This document shows positions 1 to 5,898 of a stretch of 7,052 nt of DNA, in pieces (position 1 is the first letter of the stretch; every line of letters starts with the position of its first letter). The position numbers and the translations under genes were made by a program. Origin of the DNA: JBHIBA01 sp046758845 (GTDB taxonomy: Bacteria; UBA8248; JACPRG01; G963555815). The notes under the pieces were generated by a model, which was given only the letters and a program-made list of their open reading frames with translations, was not told where the DNA came from and did not search any database. The stretch spans positions 1 to 7,052 of the forward strand of contig JBHIBA010000249.1 of NCBI GenBank assembly GCA_046758845.1, given 5' to 3'.

Positions 1-500
1 GGGTTCTTGGCGGTCGGGGCCATGACCACGTGCTTCCAGTTCTTGATCCCGTGGACCTTGGCGAAGGCCGGAAAGAGCGTGATGCAGGCCCCCGCCGCGG
101 CCTCTCCGATGGTCTTGCCCGATAGGTCCTTCGGCTTCCGGATACCCGAGCCTTCCAGGGTGAAGATCACGTTCAACCCCCGGTCGGCCAGCAGCCCCAG
201 CAGCTTCACCATCCCGCCCCGGGAGCGGACCGCGATGACCGAGGGGGTGTCGGCCAGGCCGAAGTCGACGCGCCCATCGGCCGTGCGCTTGGCCGTGTCG
301 GCGCTTCCGTAGCCCCGGACGACCTTCACGTCCACGCCCTCCGCCTTATAGATGCCTCTTTCCACCGCCGAATAAAAGGCGACGTGCCCGCCATGCGGGA
401 CCCAATTGAGGCCATAAACAACTTTCCTTTCCGCTGCCTCACCCCAGCCGAGCCAGAGTGCCGCACTAACGACCACCAGAATCGCGGTGAACCTTCGCAT
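1..500 (-). CDS. NMT1/THI5-like ABC transporter substrate-binding protein (N-terminal part, runs off window)
   Basis: Reading back from the ATG at 500-498 gives an open frame of at least 166 codons that continues past the window edge, so the C-terminal half is missing. The N-terminus is a Sec signal peptide: MRR, then a hydrophobic stretch at about residues 6-19, with likely cleavage after EAA at about residue 23 and no lipobox cysteine. The mature part has features typical of NMT1/THI5-like (SsuA/ThiY-type) periplasmic binding proteins: YGLNWVPHGGHVAFYSAVERG near residues 29-49, GIYKAEGVDV at 49-58, DFGLADTPSV at about 79-88, and a KPKDLSGKTIG block near 122-132. The family delivers small organic ligands (pyrimidine precursors, sulfonates, nitriles, aromatics) to ABC importers in the periplasm. 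The ligand cannot be read here, and no TPP-type leader is seen, so a thiamine role is not supported. It has its own GAGGAG site and candidate promoter. The family call is confident. Confidence 0.88.
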   Translation of the reverse strand, partial: MRRFTAILVVVSAALWLGWGEAAERKVVYGLNWVPHGGHVAFYSAVERGIYKAEGVDVKVVRGYGSADTAKRTADGRVDFGLADTPSVIAVRSRGGMVKLLGLLADRGLNVIFTLEGSGIRKPKDLSGKTIGEAAAGACITLFPAFAKVHGIKNWKHVVMAPTAKN

Positions 501-510
501 GGTCTTCAGT

Positions 511-516
511 CTCCTC
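511..516 (-). promoter_or_regulatory. Ribosome binding site of the NMT1-like gene
   Basis: On the minus strand a GAGGAG hexamer lies 10 nt upstream of the ATG at 500. It is a strong match to the anti-Shine-Dalgarno sequence. It supports this ATG as the start and the full signal peptide as the N-terminus. Confidence 0.7.
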
Positions 517-637
517 ATCTTCTAGGGTTTCTTCCAGGCAAGCCCCGGGTCATTCCCTTGGGAGGATCGTCCCTTCGCTGTCCCGTCCAGAGACACCTAC
601 CGCCATTACGGCCTGATCGAACTTTGTCGTGACCGCA

Positions 638-666
638 ACCGTAACGCGTGGCTGTTCGACTGTCAA
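638..666 (-). promoter_or_regulatory. Candidate sigma-70 promoter for the NMT1-like gene
   Basis: The minus strand reads a perfect TTGACA (661-666), then a 17-nt spacer, then TACGGT (638-643). The second hexamer matches only three positions of TATAAT (TA....T), so the call rests on the perfect -35 box and the spacing. It would give a leader of about 130 nt before the ATG at 500. It lies downstream of the preceding operon's candidate terminator, where a new promoter is expected. The leader shows no riboswitch fold that I recognise. Confidence 0.35.
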
Positions 667-815
667 ACGGCCCCTGCGAGCATTCAGCGTAATCTCACCC
701 CACAATTTCTAACACCCAGAGGGCCAAAATCTTCCACGCGTCTTGCATGTTCGAAGGGCGCACGGTTCGATACCCCGAGTGACCCCTGTGCCCTGGAAGA
801 AGAAGGGATGCTTCC

Positions 816-844
816 AAAAAGCCTGCCTGAGCGGAACCGACAGG
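816..844 (-). terminator. Candidate intrinsic terminator of the transporter-amidohydrolase operon
   Basis: On the minus strand, about 37 nt after the amidohydrolase stop codon, CCTGTC (844-839) can pair with GGCAGG (827-822) across an 11-nt loop. The stem is 6 bp with one G-U pair. A single C and then a run of five T (820-816) follow it. The stem is short for a strong terminator, but its position just past the last gene and the T-run make it the best candidate. Confidence 0.45.
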
Positions 845-880
845 ATCGTTTTCCCTTGCCAGCCATCCGACCGCCGGCGG

Positions 881-2245
881 CTAGTCACCGGCGTCGCTGG
901 CCTGCCGGACCAGCTTCAGGGCCATCTCGTTCTGCCTTGCGATCACCTCCGCCAGGTCCACGCCGACGACCTCGCCCTTGTCCACCCGCAGCTCGCCGTT
1001 GACGAACGAATAGTCCACCCGGGGCACCCCGCAAAAGATGAGGGCGGCGACGTAATCATGATTCGCGCCCGCGAACTGGATCTGGTTCAGGTTCACGCCG
1101 ATAACGTCGGCCGCCTTGCCCGGAGCCAGCGCGCCGATGTCCTCTCTTCCCAGGACGGCGGCGCCCCCCTTGGTGGCCATGGTGAGGACGTCGCGCGCCG
1201 AGATGTCGGACTCTGAGTAGCGGATCCGCTGGATGAGGAGACTTTGTCGGGCCTCGGCGAACAGGTGCGAACTGTCGTTGCTGGCGCTGCCGTCCACACC
1301 GATACCCACCTTCACCCCCGCGCGCAGCATGTCTACCACCGGGGCGATCCCCGAGCTCAGCCGCATGTTGCTGACCGGGCAGTGGGCCACGCCCGCCCCC
1401 CCTTTCGCCATGCGCTTCACCTCGCGTTTGTTCAGCCAGACGCTGTGCGCGTGAAAACACCGCTCGTCCATCCAACCCAGCTCTTCCATGAGGTTGAACG
1501 GGCGCTTGCCGAACCGGCTGAGGCAGAACTCTTCTTCGTCCTTGGTTTCGGCCACATGGGTGTGGCACTGAACCTCCGGATAACCATCGGCCATTCTTCG
1601 GGACTCGCGATAGAGGTCTGCCCCCGCCATGAAGAGGGTGCAGGGCCCGACGCAAATGCGCGTCATGCCGAGAGGTTCGGGTTCGTGCCACTCCTCGATG
1701 ACCGACTGAGCCGCCTTGTGGACGGCGTCATCCTCCTGGACGATGTCTGGATGGAGGCCAAATCCCGGCGACAGGCTCCCCCGGGCCAGGTGGAAGCGAA
1801 GGCCGACATCCCGCACTGCCCGGATCTCATGGGAAGGGATCTCGGGCGCCTGCCGGGGGTGGAGGTAGCAGTGGTCAACGGCCGTCGTGCAACCCGAGAG
1901 GAGAAGCTCAACGGCGACCGTCCTGGCGGCCGATTCCACCATCTCGTGGTCGAGGTGGCGCCACACCTTGATGTTCTCGGTGATCCAGTCGAACAGCTTG
2001 GCATTCTGCGCTTGCGGGAGGTTTCGGGTCAGGGACTGGAAGAAGTGGTGATGTGCGTTGATGAGACCCGGCAGAAAGAGGTGGCCCCGTCCGTCGATCG
2101 TCCTGTCGGGTTTAAGTTCTTTCGGCGGTTGATCGCCCATCCACTCGATGCTCTTTCCCTCGATGACCAGGCTCCACCCCCGAAGGGGCTCCTTCTCCGT
2201 GTCGGTCAACAGATAATCGATGTCCCGAATCAGTGTTCTTGCCAT
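881..2245 (-). CDS. Amidohydrolase, 8-oxoguanine deaminase / atrazine chlorohydrolase-like (subtype III, COG0402)
   Basis: The protein is 454 aa from the ATG at 2245, the usual length for cytoplasmic metal-dependent deaminases of the ATZ/TRZ, guanine and 8-oxoguanine deaminase group. The mononuclear-metal ligands are visible: HxH at H65/H67 in LPGLINAHHHFFQSLTR, H230 in CHTHVAE, H267 in FHAHSVW, and D318 in GVDGSASND. E233 is the likely catalytic glutamate. The segments QSLTRNLPQAQNAKLFDW, LLLSGCTTAVDHCYLHP, SNMRLSSGIAP and EDIGALAPGKAAD match, from memory, the pattern of characterised 8-oxoguanine deaminases more closely than classical guanine deaminase or SAH deaminase. The likely reaction is hydrolytic deamination (or hydrolytic displacement) on a purine or triazine-like ring. 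It is the last gene of the operon, 11 nt after the second permease stop, so it probably acts on the imported compound. The start is set by a GAGGGAAG site 5 nt before the ATG. The open frame extends upstream into permease DNA, but that extension has no family similarity. The family call is strong; the exact substrate is inferred. Confidence 0.9.
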   Translation of the reverse strand: MARTLIRDIDYLLTDTEKEPLRGWSLVIEGKSIEWMGDQPPKELKPDRTIDGRGHLFLPGLINAHHHFFQSLTRNLPQAQNAKLFDWITENIKVWRHLDHEMVESAARTVAVELLLSGCTTAVDHCYLHPRQAPEIPSHEIRAVRDVGLRFHLARGSLSPGFGLHPDIVQEDDAVHKAAQSVIEEWHEPEPLGMTRICVGPCTLFMAGADLYRESRRMADGYPEVQCHTHVAETKDEEEFCLSRFGKRPFNLMEELGWMDERCFHAHSVWLNKREVKRMAKGGAGVAHCPVSNMRLSSGIAPVVDMLRAGVKVGIGVDGSASNDSSHLFAEARQSLLIQRIRYSESDISARDVLTMATKGGAAVLGREDIGALAPGKAADVIGVNLNQIQFAGANHDYVAALIFCGVPRVDYSFVNGELRVDKGEVVGVDLAEVIARQNEMALKLVRQASDAGD

Positions 2246-2250
2246 GAATT

Positions 2251-2258
2251 CTTCCCTC
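2251..2258 (-). promoter_or_regulatory. Ribosome binding site of the amidohydrolase, overlapping the permease stop
   Basis: The minus strand reads TGAGGGAAGAATTCATG. The GAGGGAAG purine block overlaps the TGA stop of the second permease (2259-2257) and sits 5 nt before the ATG at 2245. It selects this start over upstream in-frame codons and suggests re-initiation by ribosomes finishing the permease. Confidence 0.65.
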
Positions 2259-3192
2259 AATCCTTCAGGTAAGGAATCGTGATGGCCGCCGGCGGACGGG
2301 TCTTGCCGACCAGCCCGGCGTAAACGACAAGGGTGAACGCGTAAGGGAACATGCGTAACGCCTGGGAGGGAATGGGAATCCCCAGGGCCTCCAGGCGGAG
2401 ACTCAGCGCTTCGGCCGCTCCGAACAGCAGGGCCACGACGGCCGCCCGATAAGGAAACCACTTCGCCACGATCACGATCGCCAGGGCGATGAACCCTCGC
2501 CCTCCCGTCATGCCTTCGACGAAGGTGTTGAGCTGGCTGATGGAAAGGTAGGCCCCCCCCAGGCCTGCGAACATTCCCGAGAGGATGACCGTCAGGTACC
2601 GGGTACCGGCAACGGAGATCCCTACGCTGTCAGCCGACCGCGGGTGCTCGCCCACAGCCTGGATGTTGAGACCCCAACGGGTGCGAAAGAGCACCCAGGC
2701 GACCAGAGGCAATACCCCGAAGGCCATATAGGTCAAAGGAGGGTAGTGGAAGAAGACCTCTCCGACGAAGCGCAGGTCGCTGAGGCCTGCGACCTCGATG
2801 GGTTTGAACTGCGGCACCTCGGGGTTCTTCCCGACTCCCCACAGCGTTCGGGAAAGGAAAGTCGTCAGGCCCAGACAGGCGATGTTAAGCGCCACCCCGC
2901 AGACAATCTGATCGCCCGCCAGCGTGATCGAGACGTAAGCCAGGAGCAAGGCGATGAGCCCGCCGCCCAGCACGGCCATGAGAACGCCCCCCCAGGGAGT
3001 TCCCGCCAGGAAGGAACCGACGACCGCCATGAAGGCCCCAACGAGCATCATGCCCTCCAGGCCGATGTTCACCACGCCCGAGCGCTCAGCGAAGATCTCT
3101 CCGGCGGCCACGAAGATCAGGGCGACCGAAAGACGCACCGTCGCCGTCAGAAAATCGGCGGAGAAAAATAGCTGCTCAATGACCTGCAGCAT
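2257..3192 (-). CDS. ABC transporter permease, BMP/nucleoside-type (YufQ/NupQ-like)
   Basis: This is a 311-aa inner-membrane permease of the BPD_transp_2 (branched-chain amino acid/sugar-type) family, the shorter of the two permeases of a BMP-linked importer. The family's conserved loop appears as ERSGVVNIGLEGMM at residues 36-49. Other family features are GDQIVCGVALNI at 93-104, the cytoplasmic EAA-like region TRWGLNIQAVGEHPRSADSVG at about 171-191, and GMTGGRGFIALAIVIVAKW near 228-245. Hydrophobic segments lie at about 18-31, 46-64, 68-90, 95-113, 153-169, 199-218, 233-245, 249-262 and 281-296. Its ATG overlaps the end of the preceding permease gene by 17 nt, which points to translational coupling and a 1:1 heterodimer. 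A minus-strand AGGA (3204-3201) lies 8 nt before the ATG and supports this start. The C-terminus ends shortly after the last membrane segment, as is normal. Confidence 0.93.
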   Translation of the reverse strand: MLQVIEQLFFSADFLTATVRLSVALIFVAAGEIFAERSGVVNIGLEGMMLVGAFMAVVGSFLAGTPWGGVLMAVLGGGLIALLLAYVSITLAGDQIVCGVALNIACLGLTTFLSRTLWGVGKNPEVPQFKPIEVAGLSDLRFVGEVFFHYPPLTYMAFGVLPLVAWVLFRTRWGLNIQAVGEHPRSADSVGISVAGTRYLTVILSGMFAGLGGAYLSISQLNTFVEGMTGGRGFIALAIVIVAKWFPYRAAVVALLFGAAEALSLRLEALGIPIPSQALRMFPYAFTLVVYAGLVGKTRPPAAITIPYLKD

Positions 3193-4261
3193 ATTTGAGT
3201 TCCTGCCGGCGGAGCAGATTCCTCAGAAGTCCCAGCGAGGAGGACATGACGAGAAAGACGATGGCAACGCCTTGCACCAACTGGATGACCGCCGAAGGGA
3301 CGGCGACAGTCTGTTGCATGTTGTCCGAACCCGCATCGAGCATCCCGAAGAACAGGGCCGCCACGACGACGCCTAAGGGGTTGGTCCGCCCCAAGAGGGC
3401 CACGGCGATCCCCGTGAAACCATATCCCGGCGAGAAGAAGTCGCTCAGGCGAAACTGAACGCCGTGGATTTCGGCGGTTCCCCCCAGGCCGGCCAGCCCG
3501 CCGGCGACGAACATCGCCAGCACAATACTCCGCGTGACGTTCACACCGGCGAAGCGGGCCGTGGAGGCCCCTGAGCCCGCGGCCCGGATGGCGAAGCCCG
3601 TGGCCGTGAACCACAAGAAGACCCAGGTCAGGACCGCCACCGCCACCGCCAGAAAGATGCCGAGATGAATGCCCGTGGGGTCGTGGAGGATCGGAAAGCG
3701 CGTCGATTCCGGCACCTCGGCCGACCAGGGGTAGTAGCTGGCCCTGTCGAGGAGAGGTCCGTGGACCAGGTAGCTGACCAGCCAGAAGGCCACATAGTTC
3801 AGCATGATGGTCGTGATGATCTCGTTGAGGCCGTACCGGGCCCTCATCCACCCGGCCAGCGCCCCCCAGAGCCCGCCGGCGAGAAAGCTGGCGACCAAGA
3901 TCAAGGGGAAGTGGACCGCCCAGGGCATGGCGGGCAGAAGGAGGGCCGCCGCCGTGGAAGCCAAGGCGCCGATGTAGATCTGACCCTCGCCGCCGATGTT
4001 GAAGAGCCCCCCGCGGAAGGCAATCGCCACGCTCAATCCGGCGAAGAGCAGGGGGACAGTGCGGGTAATGGACAGGCCAAAGCCCGCCCCCGTTCCGAAC
4101 ACCCCGTTCCACAGCGATCTGTACGCAGCCACAGGCGAAATGCCGATGCCTTTGATGATGACCGCGCCGATCATCAGGGACAACAACAGCGCCCCGAAAG
4201 GCGCCACCGCAGGGAGGACGGCGCTCAACGTCAGAGCGCTCCCTCTTCGCGACCTCGCCAT
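3176..4261 (-). CDS. ABC transporter permease, BMP/nucleoside-type (YufP/NupP-like)
   Basis: This is a 361-aa polytopic permease and the longer partner of the heterodimeric membrane channel. The family signature loop FRGGLFNIGGEGQ is at residues 82-94, followed by GLNEIITTIMLNYVAFW at 144-160 (cytoplasmic coupling region) and a periplasmic-type insertion around 168-198. Hydrophobic segments lie at about 12-38, 66-82, 95-115, 118-138, 149-167, 199-219, 243-262, 283-305 and 323-345. The start chosen is the ATG at 4261-4259, which shares one base with the ATPase stop (TAATG). The codons before it are C-rich (GCCCCCCGG) with no Shine-Dalgarno match, so translation probably depends on termination-reinitiation from the ATPase gene. 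A GTG 60 nt upstream is in frame but would only add non-conserved residues. The 3' end overlaps the second permease gene by 17 nt. Confidence 0.93.
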   Translation of the reverse strand: MARSRRGSALTLSAVLPAVAPFGALLLSLMIGAVIIKGIGISPVAAYRSLWNGVFGTGAGFGLSITRTVPLLFAGLSVAIAFRGGLFNIGGEGQIYIGALASTAAALLLPAMPWAVHFPLILVASFLAGGLWGALAGWMRARYGLNEIITTIMLNYVAFWLVSYLVHGPLLDRASYYPWSAEVPESTRFPILHDPTGIHLGIFLAVAVAVLTWVFLWFTATGFAIRAAGSGASTARFAGVNVTRSIVLAMFVAGGLAGLGGTAEIHGVQFRLSDFFSPGYGFTGIAVALLGRTNPLGVVVAALFFGMLDAGSDNMQQTVAVPSAVIQLVQGVAIVFLVMSSSLGLLRNLLRRQELKYAAGH

Positions 4262-5808
4262 TACCGGGGGGCTTTCATCGCTGAGGCCGGAGAAGAGGCG
4301 CTGGAACCGCCCATCATCCACAAGCCGAGCGTTGCCGGATCGGCGTTCTTCCCCTCCACGATCCCTTGTATCCGGCCTTCATAGAGGGCCGCGATCCGGT
4401 CGCTCAGGGACAGGATTTCCGAGAGTTCGCTCGAGATGAGGAGGATGGCCGAGCCCAACTGCCGGCGCCGAAGGAGGGTTTGATGCACAAACTCGGTCGC
4501 ACCGACGTCCAGGCCGCGCGTTGGATTGACGGCGACCAGGACGCGGGGTTCTTCCAGCAGCTCCCGGGCGACGATGAGCTTCTGCTGATTCCCGCCGGAG
4601 AGGTTTTTGACCAGGATCTCGGGTACGGGTGGACGGATGTCATAGGTGTGAACCAGCTCGTTGATTTTCCTGCGGATGGACCGGCGTTTGAGAAACCCCC
4701 TTCGCTGGAACGGAGCCTTCTGGAAACGTTCGAGGATAAGGTTCTCGCCGGTCGTCATGTCCATGATCAGACCCATGCCGTGGCGGTCCTCCGGGATGCG
4801 GCCGACGTGGTTCGTGATCATGTCCAGGGGAGACCACCCGCTCGCCTCGCGTCCGCCGATCCGGAATCCCCCCGAGGAGGGGCGCCGAAGGCCGAAAAGC
4901 ACTTCCATGAGCTCGCGTTGACCGTTGCCGTCTACGCCCGCGATGCCCACGATCTCCGCCTCTCTCAGCGTCAAGTCGATGTCGTCCAGGAGCCTTCGAC
5001 CATCTTCCGCGTCGAGCGTCAACCCCTCGATCTCGAGGATCGCCCGGCCGGGCGCTGCCTCTCCCTTCTCGATGTCGAAGGTGACCTTCCGGCCGACCAT
5101 CCGCTCTGCCAGTTCAGCGGTGGAAGTCTCCTGGGTCTGCCACGTCCCCACCACGCGCCCAAGCCGAAGGACGGTGACGCGGTCGGTGACCGCCATGACC
5201 TCTTCCAGTTTGTGGGTGATCAGGATGACGGAGACGCCGCGCTCCACCATGGAGCGGAGGGTGGCGAATAGCTCCGTCACCTCTTGGGGGACGAGAACCG
5301 CCGTAGGCTCATCGAGCACCAAGAGGCGGGCTCCCCGGTGCAGGGCCTTGAGGATTTCCACCTTCTGGCGGTCGCCGAGGGGTAGCGTCTCCATCTCCGC
5401 CCAGGGGTTGACCTTCACGCCCAGGCGCTTTGCGACGGCGAGAATCTCCTCAGCCAGCTCCCTCAGCCTGAGCTGGGGATTCCAGCCTCCGTGGAGACCC
5501 ATCGCGAAGTTCTGGACAACGGAGAAAGTGGGCACCAGCATGAAGTGCTGGTGAACGACGCCGATGCCGAGTTCCATGGCCGCCCGCGCCGAAGGAATTT
5601 CCACGGACCGGCCACTGAGGAGGATCCGTCCTTCGTCGGGCCGCGCCAGCCCGGCGAGGACGTTCATCAAGGTCGTCTTGCCGGCCCCGTTCTCTCCCAA
5701 GAGCGCGTGGACCTCGCCGGGTAAGACCTCGAACGTGATCCGGTCATTGGCGCGGACGCCGGGGAATACCTTGGTGATCCCCTCCATTCGTAAGAGCGGT
5801 TGTGCCAA
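4261..5808 (-). CDS. ABC transporter ATP-binding protein with two fused nucleotide-binding domains (YufO/NupO-like)
   Basis: From a TTG start at 5808 this is 515 aa, normal for the double-NBD ATPases of sugar and BMP-type importers. NBD1 has Walker A GENGAGKT at 38-45, Q-loop HQHF with Q87, a degenerate signature LPLGDRQ at 142-148, Walker B RLLVLDEPTA with D166/E167, and the H-loop at H199. NBD2 has a degenerate Walker A, GVDGNGQREL at 291-300, where the catalytic lysine position is Q297; an intact signature LSGGNQQK at 403-410; and a degenerate Walker B, VAVNPTRGLD, with N428 at the glutamate position. Only the site made by NBD1 Walker motifs and the NBD2 signature should hydrolyse ATP. The TTG is preferred because GAGAG lies 6 nt upstream and the protein then begins AQPLLRMEGITKVFPGV, as in relatives. 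An in-frame GTG at 5874 would force translation through the hairpin at 5838-5868, and the ATG at residue 9 (5784) lacks a ribosome binding site. It energises the two permeases that follow. Confidence 0.92.
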   Translation of the reverse strand: MAQPLLRMEGITKVFPGVRANDRITFEVLPGEVHALLGENGAGKTTLMNVLAGLARPDEGRILLSGRSVEIPSARAAMELGIGVVHQHFMLVPTFSVVQNFAMGLHGGWNPQLRLRELAEEILAVAKRLGVKVNPWAEMETLPLGDRQKVEILKALHRGARLLVLDEPTAVLVPQEVTELFATLRSMVERGVSVILITHKLEEVMAVTDRVTVLRLGRVVGTWQTQETSTAELAERMVGRKVTFDIEKGEAAPGRAILEIEGLTLDAEDGRRLLDDIDLTLREAEIVGIAGVDGNGQRELMEVLFGLRRPSSGGFRIGGREASGWSPLDMITNHVGRIPEDRHGMGLIMDMTTGENLILERFQKAPFQRRGFLKRRSIRRKINELVHTYDIRPPVPEILVKNLSGGNQQKLIVARELLEEPRVLVAVNPTRGLDVGATEFVHQTLLRRRQLGSAILLISSELSEILSLSDRIAALYEGRIQGIVEGKNADPATLGLWMMGGSSASSPASAMKAPR

Positions 5809-5814
5809 CGGGAT

Positions 5815-5819
5815 CTCTC
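5815..5819 (-). promoter_or_regulatory. Ribosome binding site deciding the TTG start of the ATPase
   Basis: The minus strand reads GAGAG followed by ATCCCG and then TTG (5808-5806). It is the only purine block at a normal distance from any candidate start in the N-terminal region, and it places the protein start right where family similarity begins. Confidence 0.5.
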
Positions 5820-5837
5820 GTGCCAAAGACTTCACCC

Positions 5838-5868
5838 GCCCGGTGCGGGGGGAACCCCCGCACCGGGC
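5838..5868 (-). repeat. Perfect 14-bp inverted repeat (hairpin) between binding-protein and ATPase genes
   Basis: The arms are 5838-5851 and 5855-5868, perfectly complementary, 14 bp and nearly all G-C, closing a 3-nt loop at 5852-5854. It begins about 30 nt after the binding-protein stop codon (5901-5899) and ends about 30 nt before the ATPase TTG start. No T-run follows on the minus strand, so it is not a classical full terminator. In binding-protein ABC operons, hairpins in this position commonly protect the upstream mRNA or partly terminate transcription, giving more binding protein than membrane components. That role here is inference. Confidence 0.75.
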
Positions 5869-5898
5869 ATTCACAATCCTGATCTTCCCGGATGAGGC

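Larger units (their letters stand above)
501..880. other. 380-nt intergenic stretch between the two transcription units
   Basis: No convincing gene is present. In minus-strand order it holds the candidate terminator of the transporter-deaminase operon (816-844), about 150 nt with no assigned function (667-815), a candidate promoter (638-666), and a long leader with the ribosome binding site of the NMT1-like gene. An 8-bp inverted repeat, ACGCGTGG at 644-651 against CCACGCGT at 734-741, brackets part of the unassigned segment. GTTCGA occurs twice within about 20 nt around 750-770. A 60-codon open frame on the minus strand (684-866) runs through the terminator, has no ribosome binding site and looks non-coding. 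Confidence 0.6.

Noticed and set aside
501..637. TPP riboswitch in the leader of the NMT1/THI5-like gene
   Set aside because: None of the conserved TPP-aptamer strings (CUGAGA, ACCUGAUCUGG) occur in the leader on the minus strand.
755..785. tRNA-like T-arm string GGTTCGATACCC
   Set aside because: The flanking bases do not form a 5-bp T-stem, and no anticodon or acceptor stem could be built on either strand.
684..866. 60-codon minus-strand frame in the intergenic region
   Set aside because: It has no ribosome binding site, overlaps the candidate terminator, is basic and low in recognisable structure, and has no similarity I can name.
1244..2272. Long plus-strand open frame (342 codons) opposite the amidohydrolase
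   Set aside because: The minus-strand frame carries all metal-ligand motifs of the amidohydrolase. The plus-strand product has no recognisable domain and is the usual antisense frame of GC-rich coding DNA.
2246..2461. Upstream extension of the amidohydrolase frame by 72 codons
   Set aside because: It lies wholly inside the second permease gene, has no family similarity and would bypass the good ribosome binding site just before 2245.
3665..4384. Plus-strand open frame of 239 codons opposite the first permease
   Set aside because: Its product is rich in Gly, Arg, Glu and Pro with no domain. The opposite strand encodes a clear permease with family signatures, so this is a shadow frame.
5809..5874. 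Longer ATPase reading from a GTG at 5874
   Set aside because: It would translate the perfect hairpin into a Gly/Arg/Pro-rich tail absent from the family, and its spacing to the nearest AGGA is only about 2 nt.
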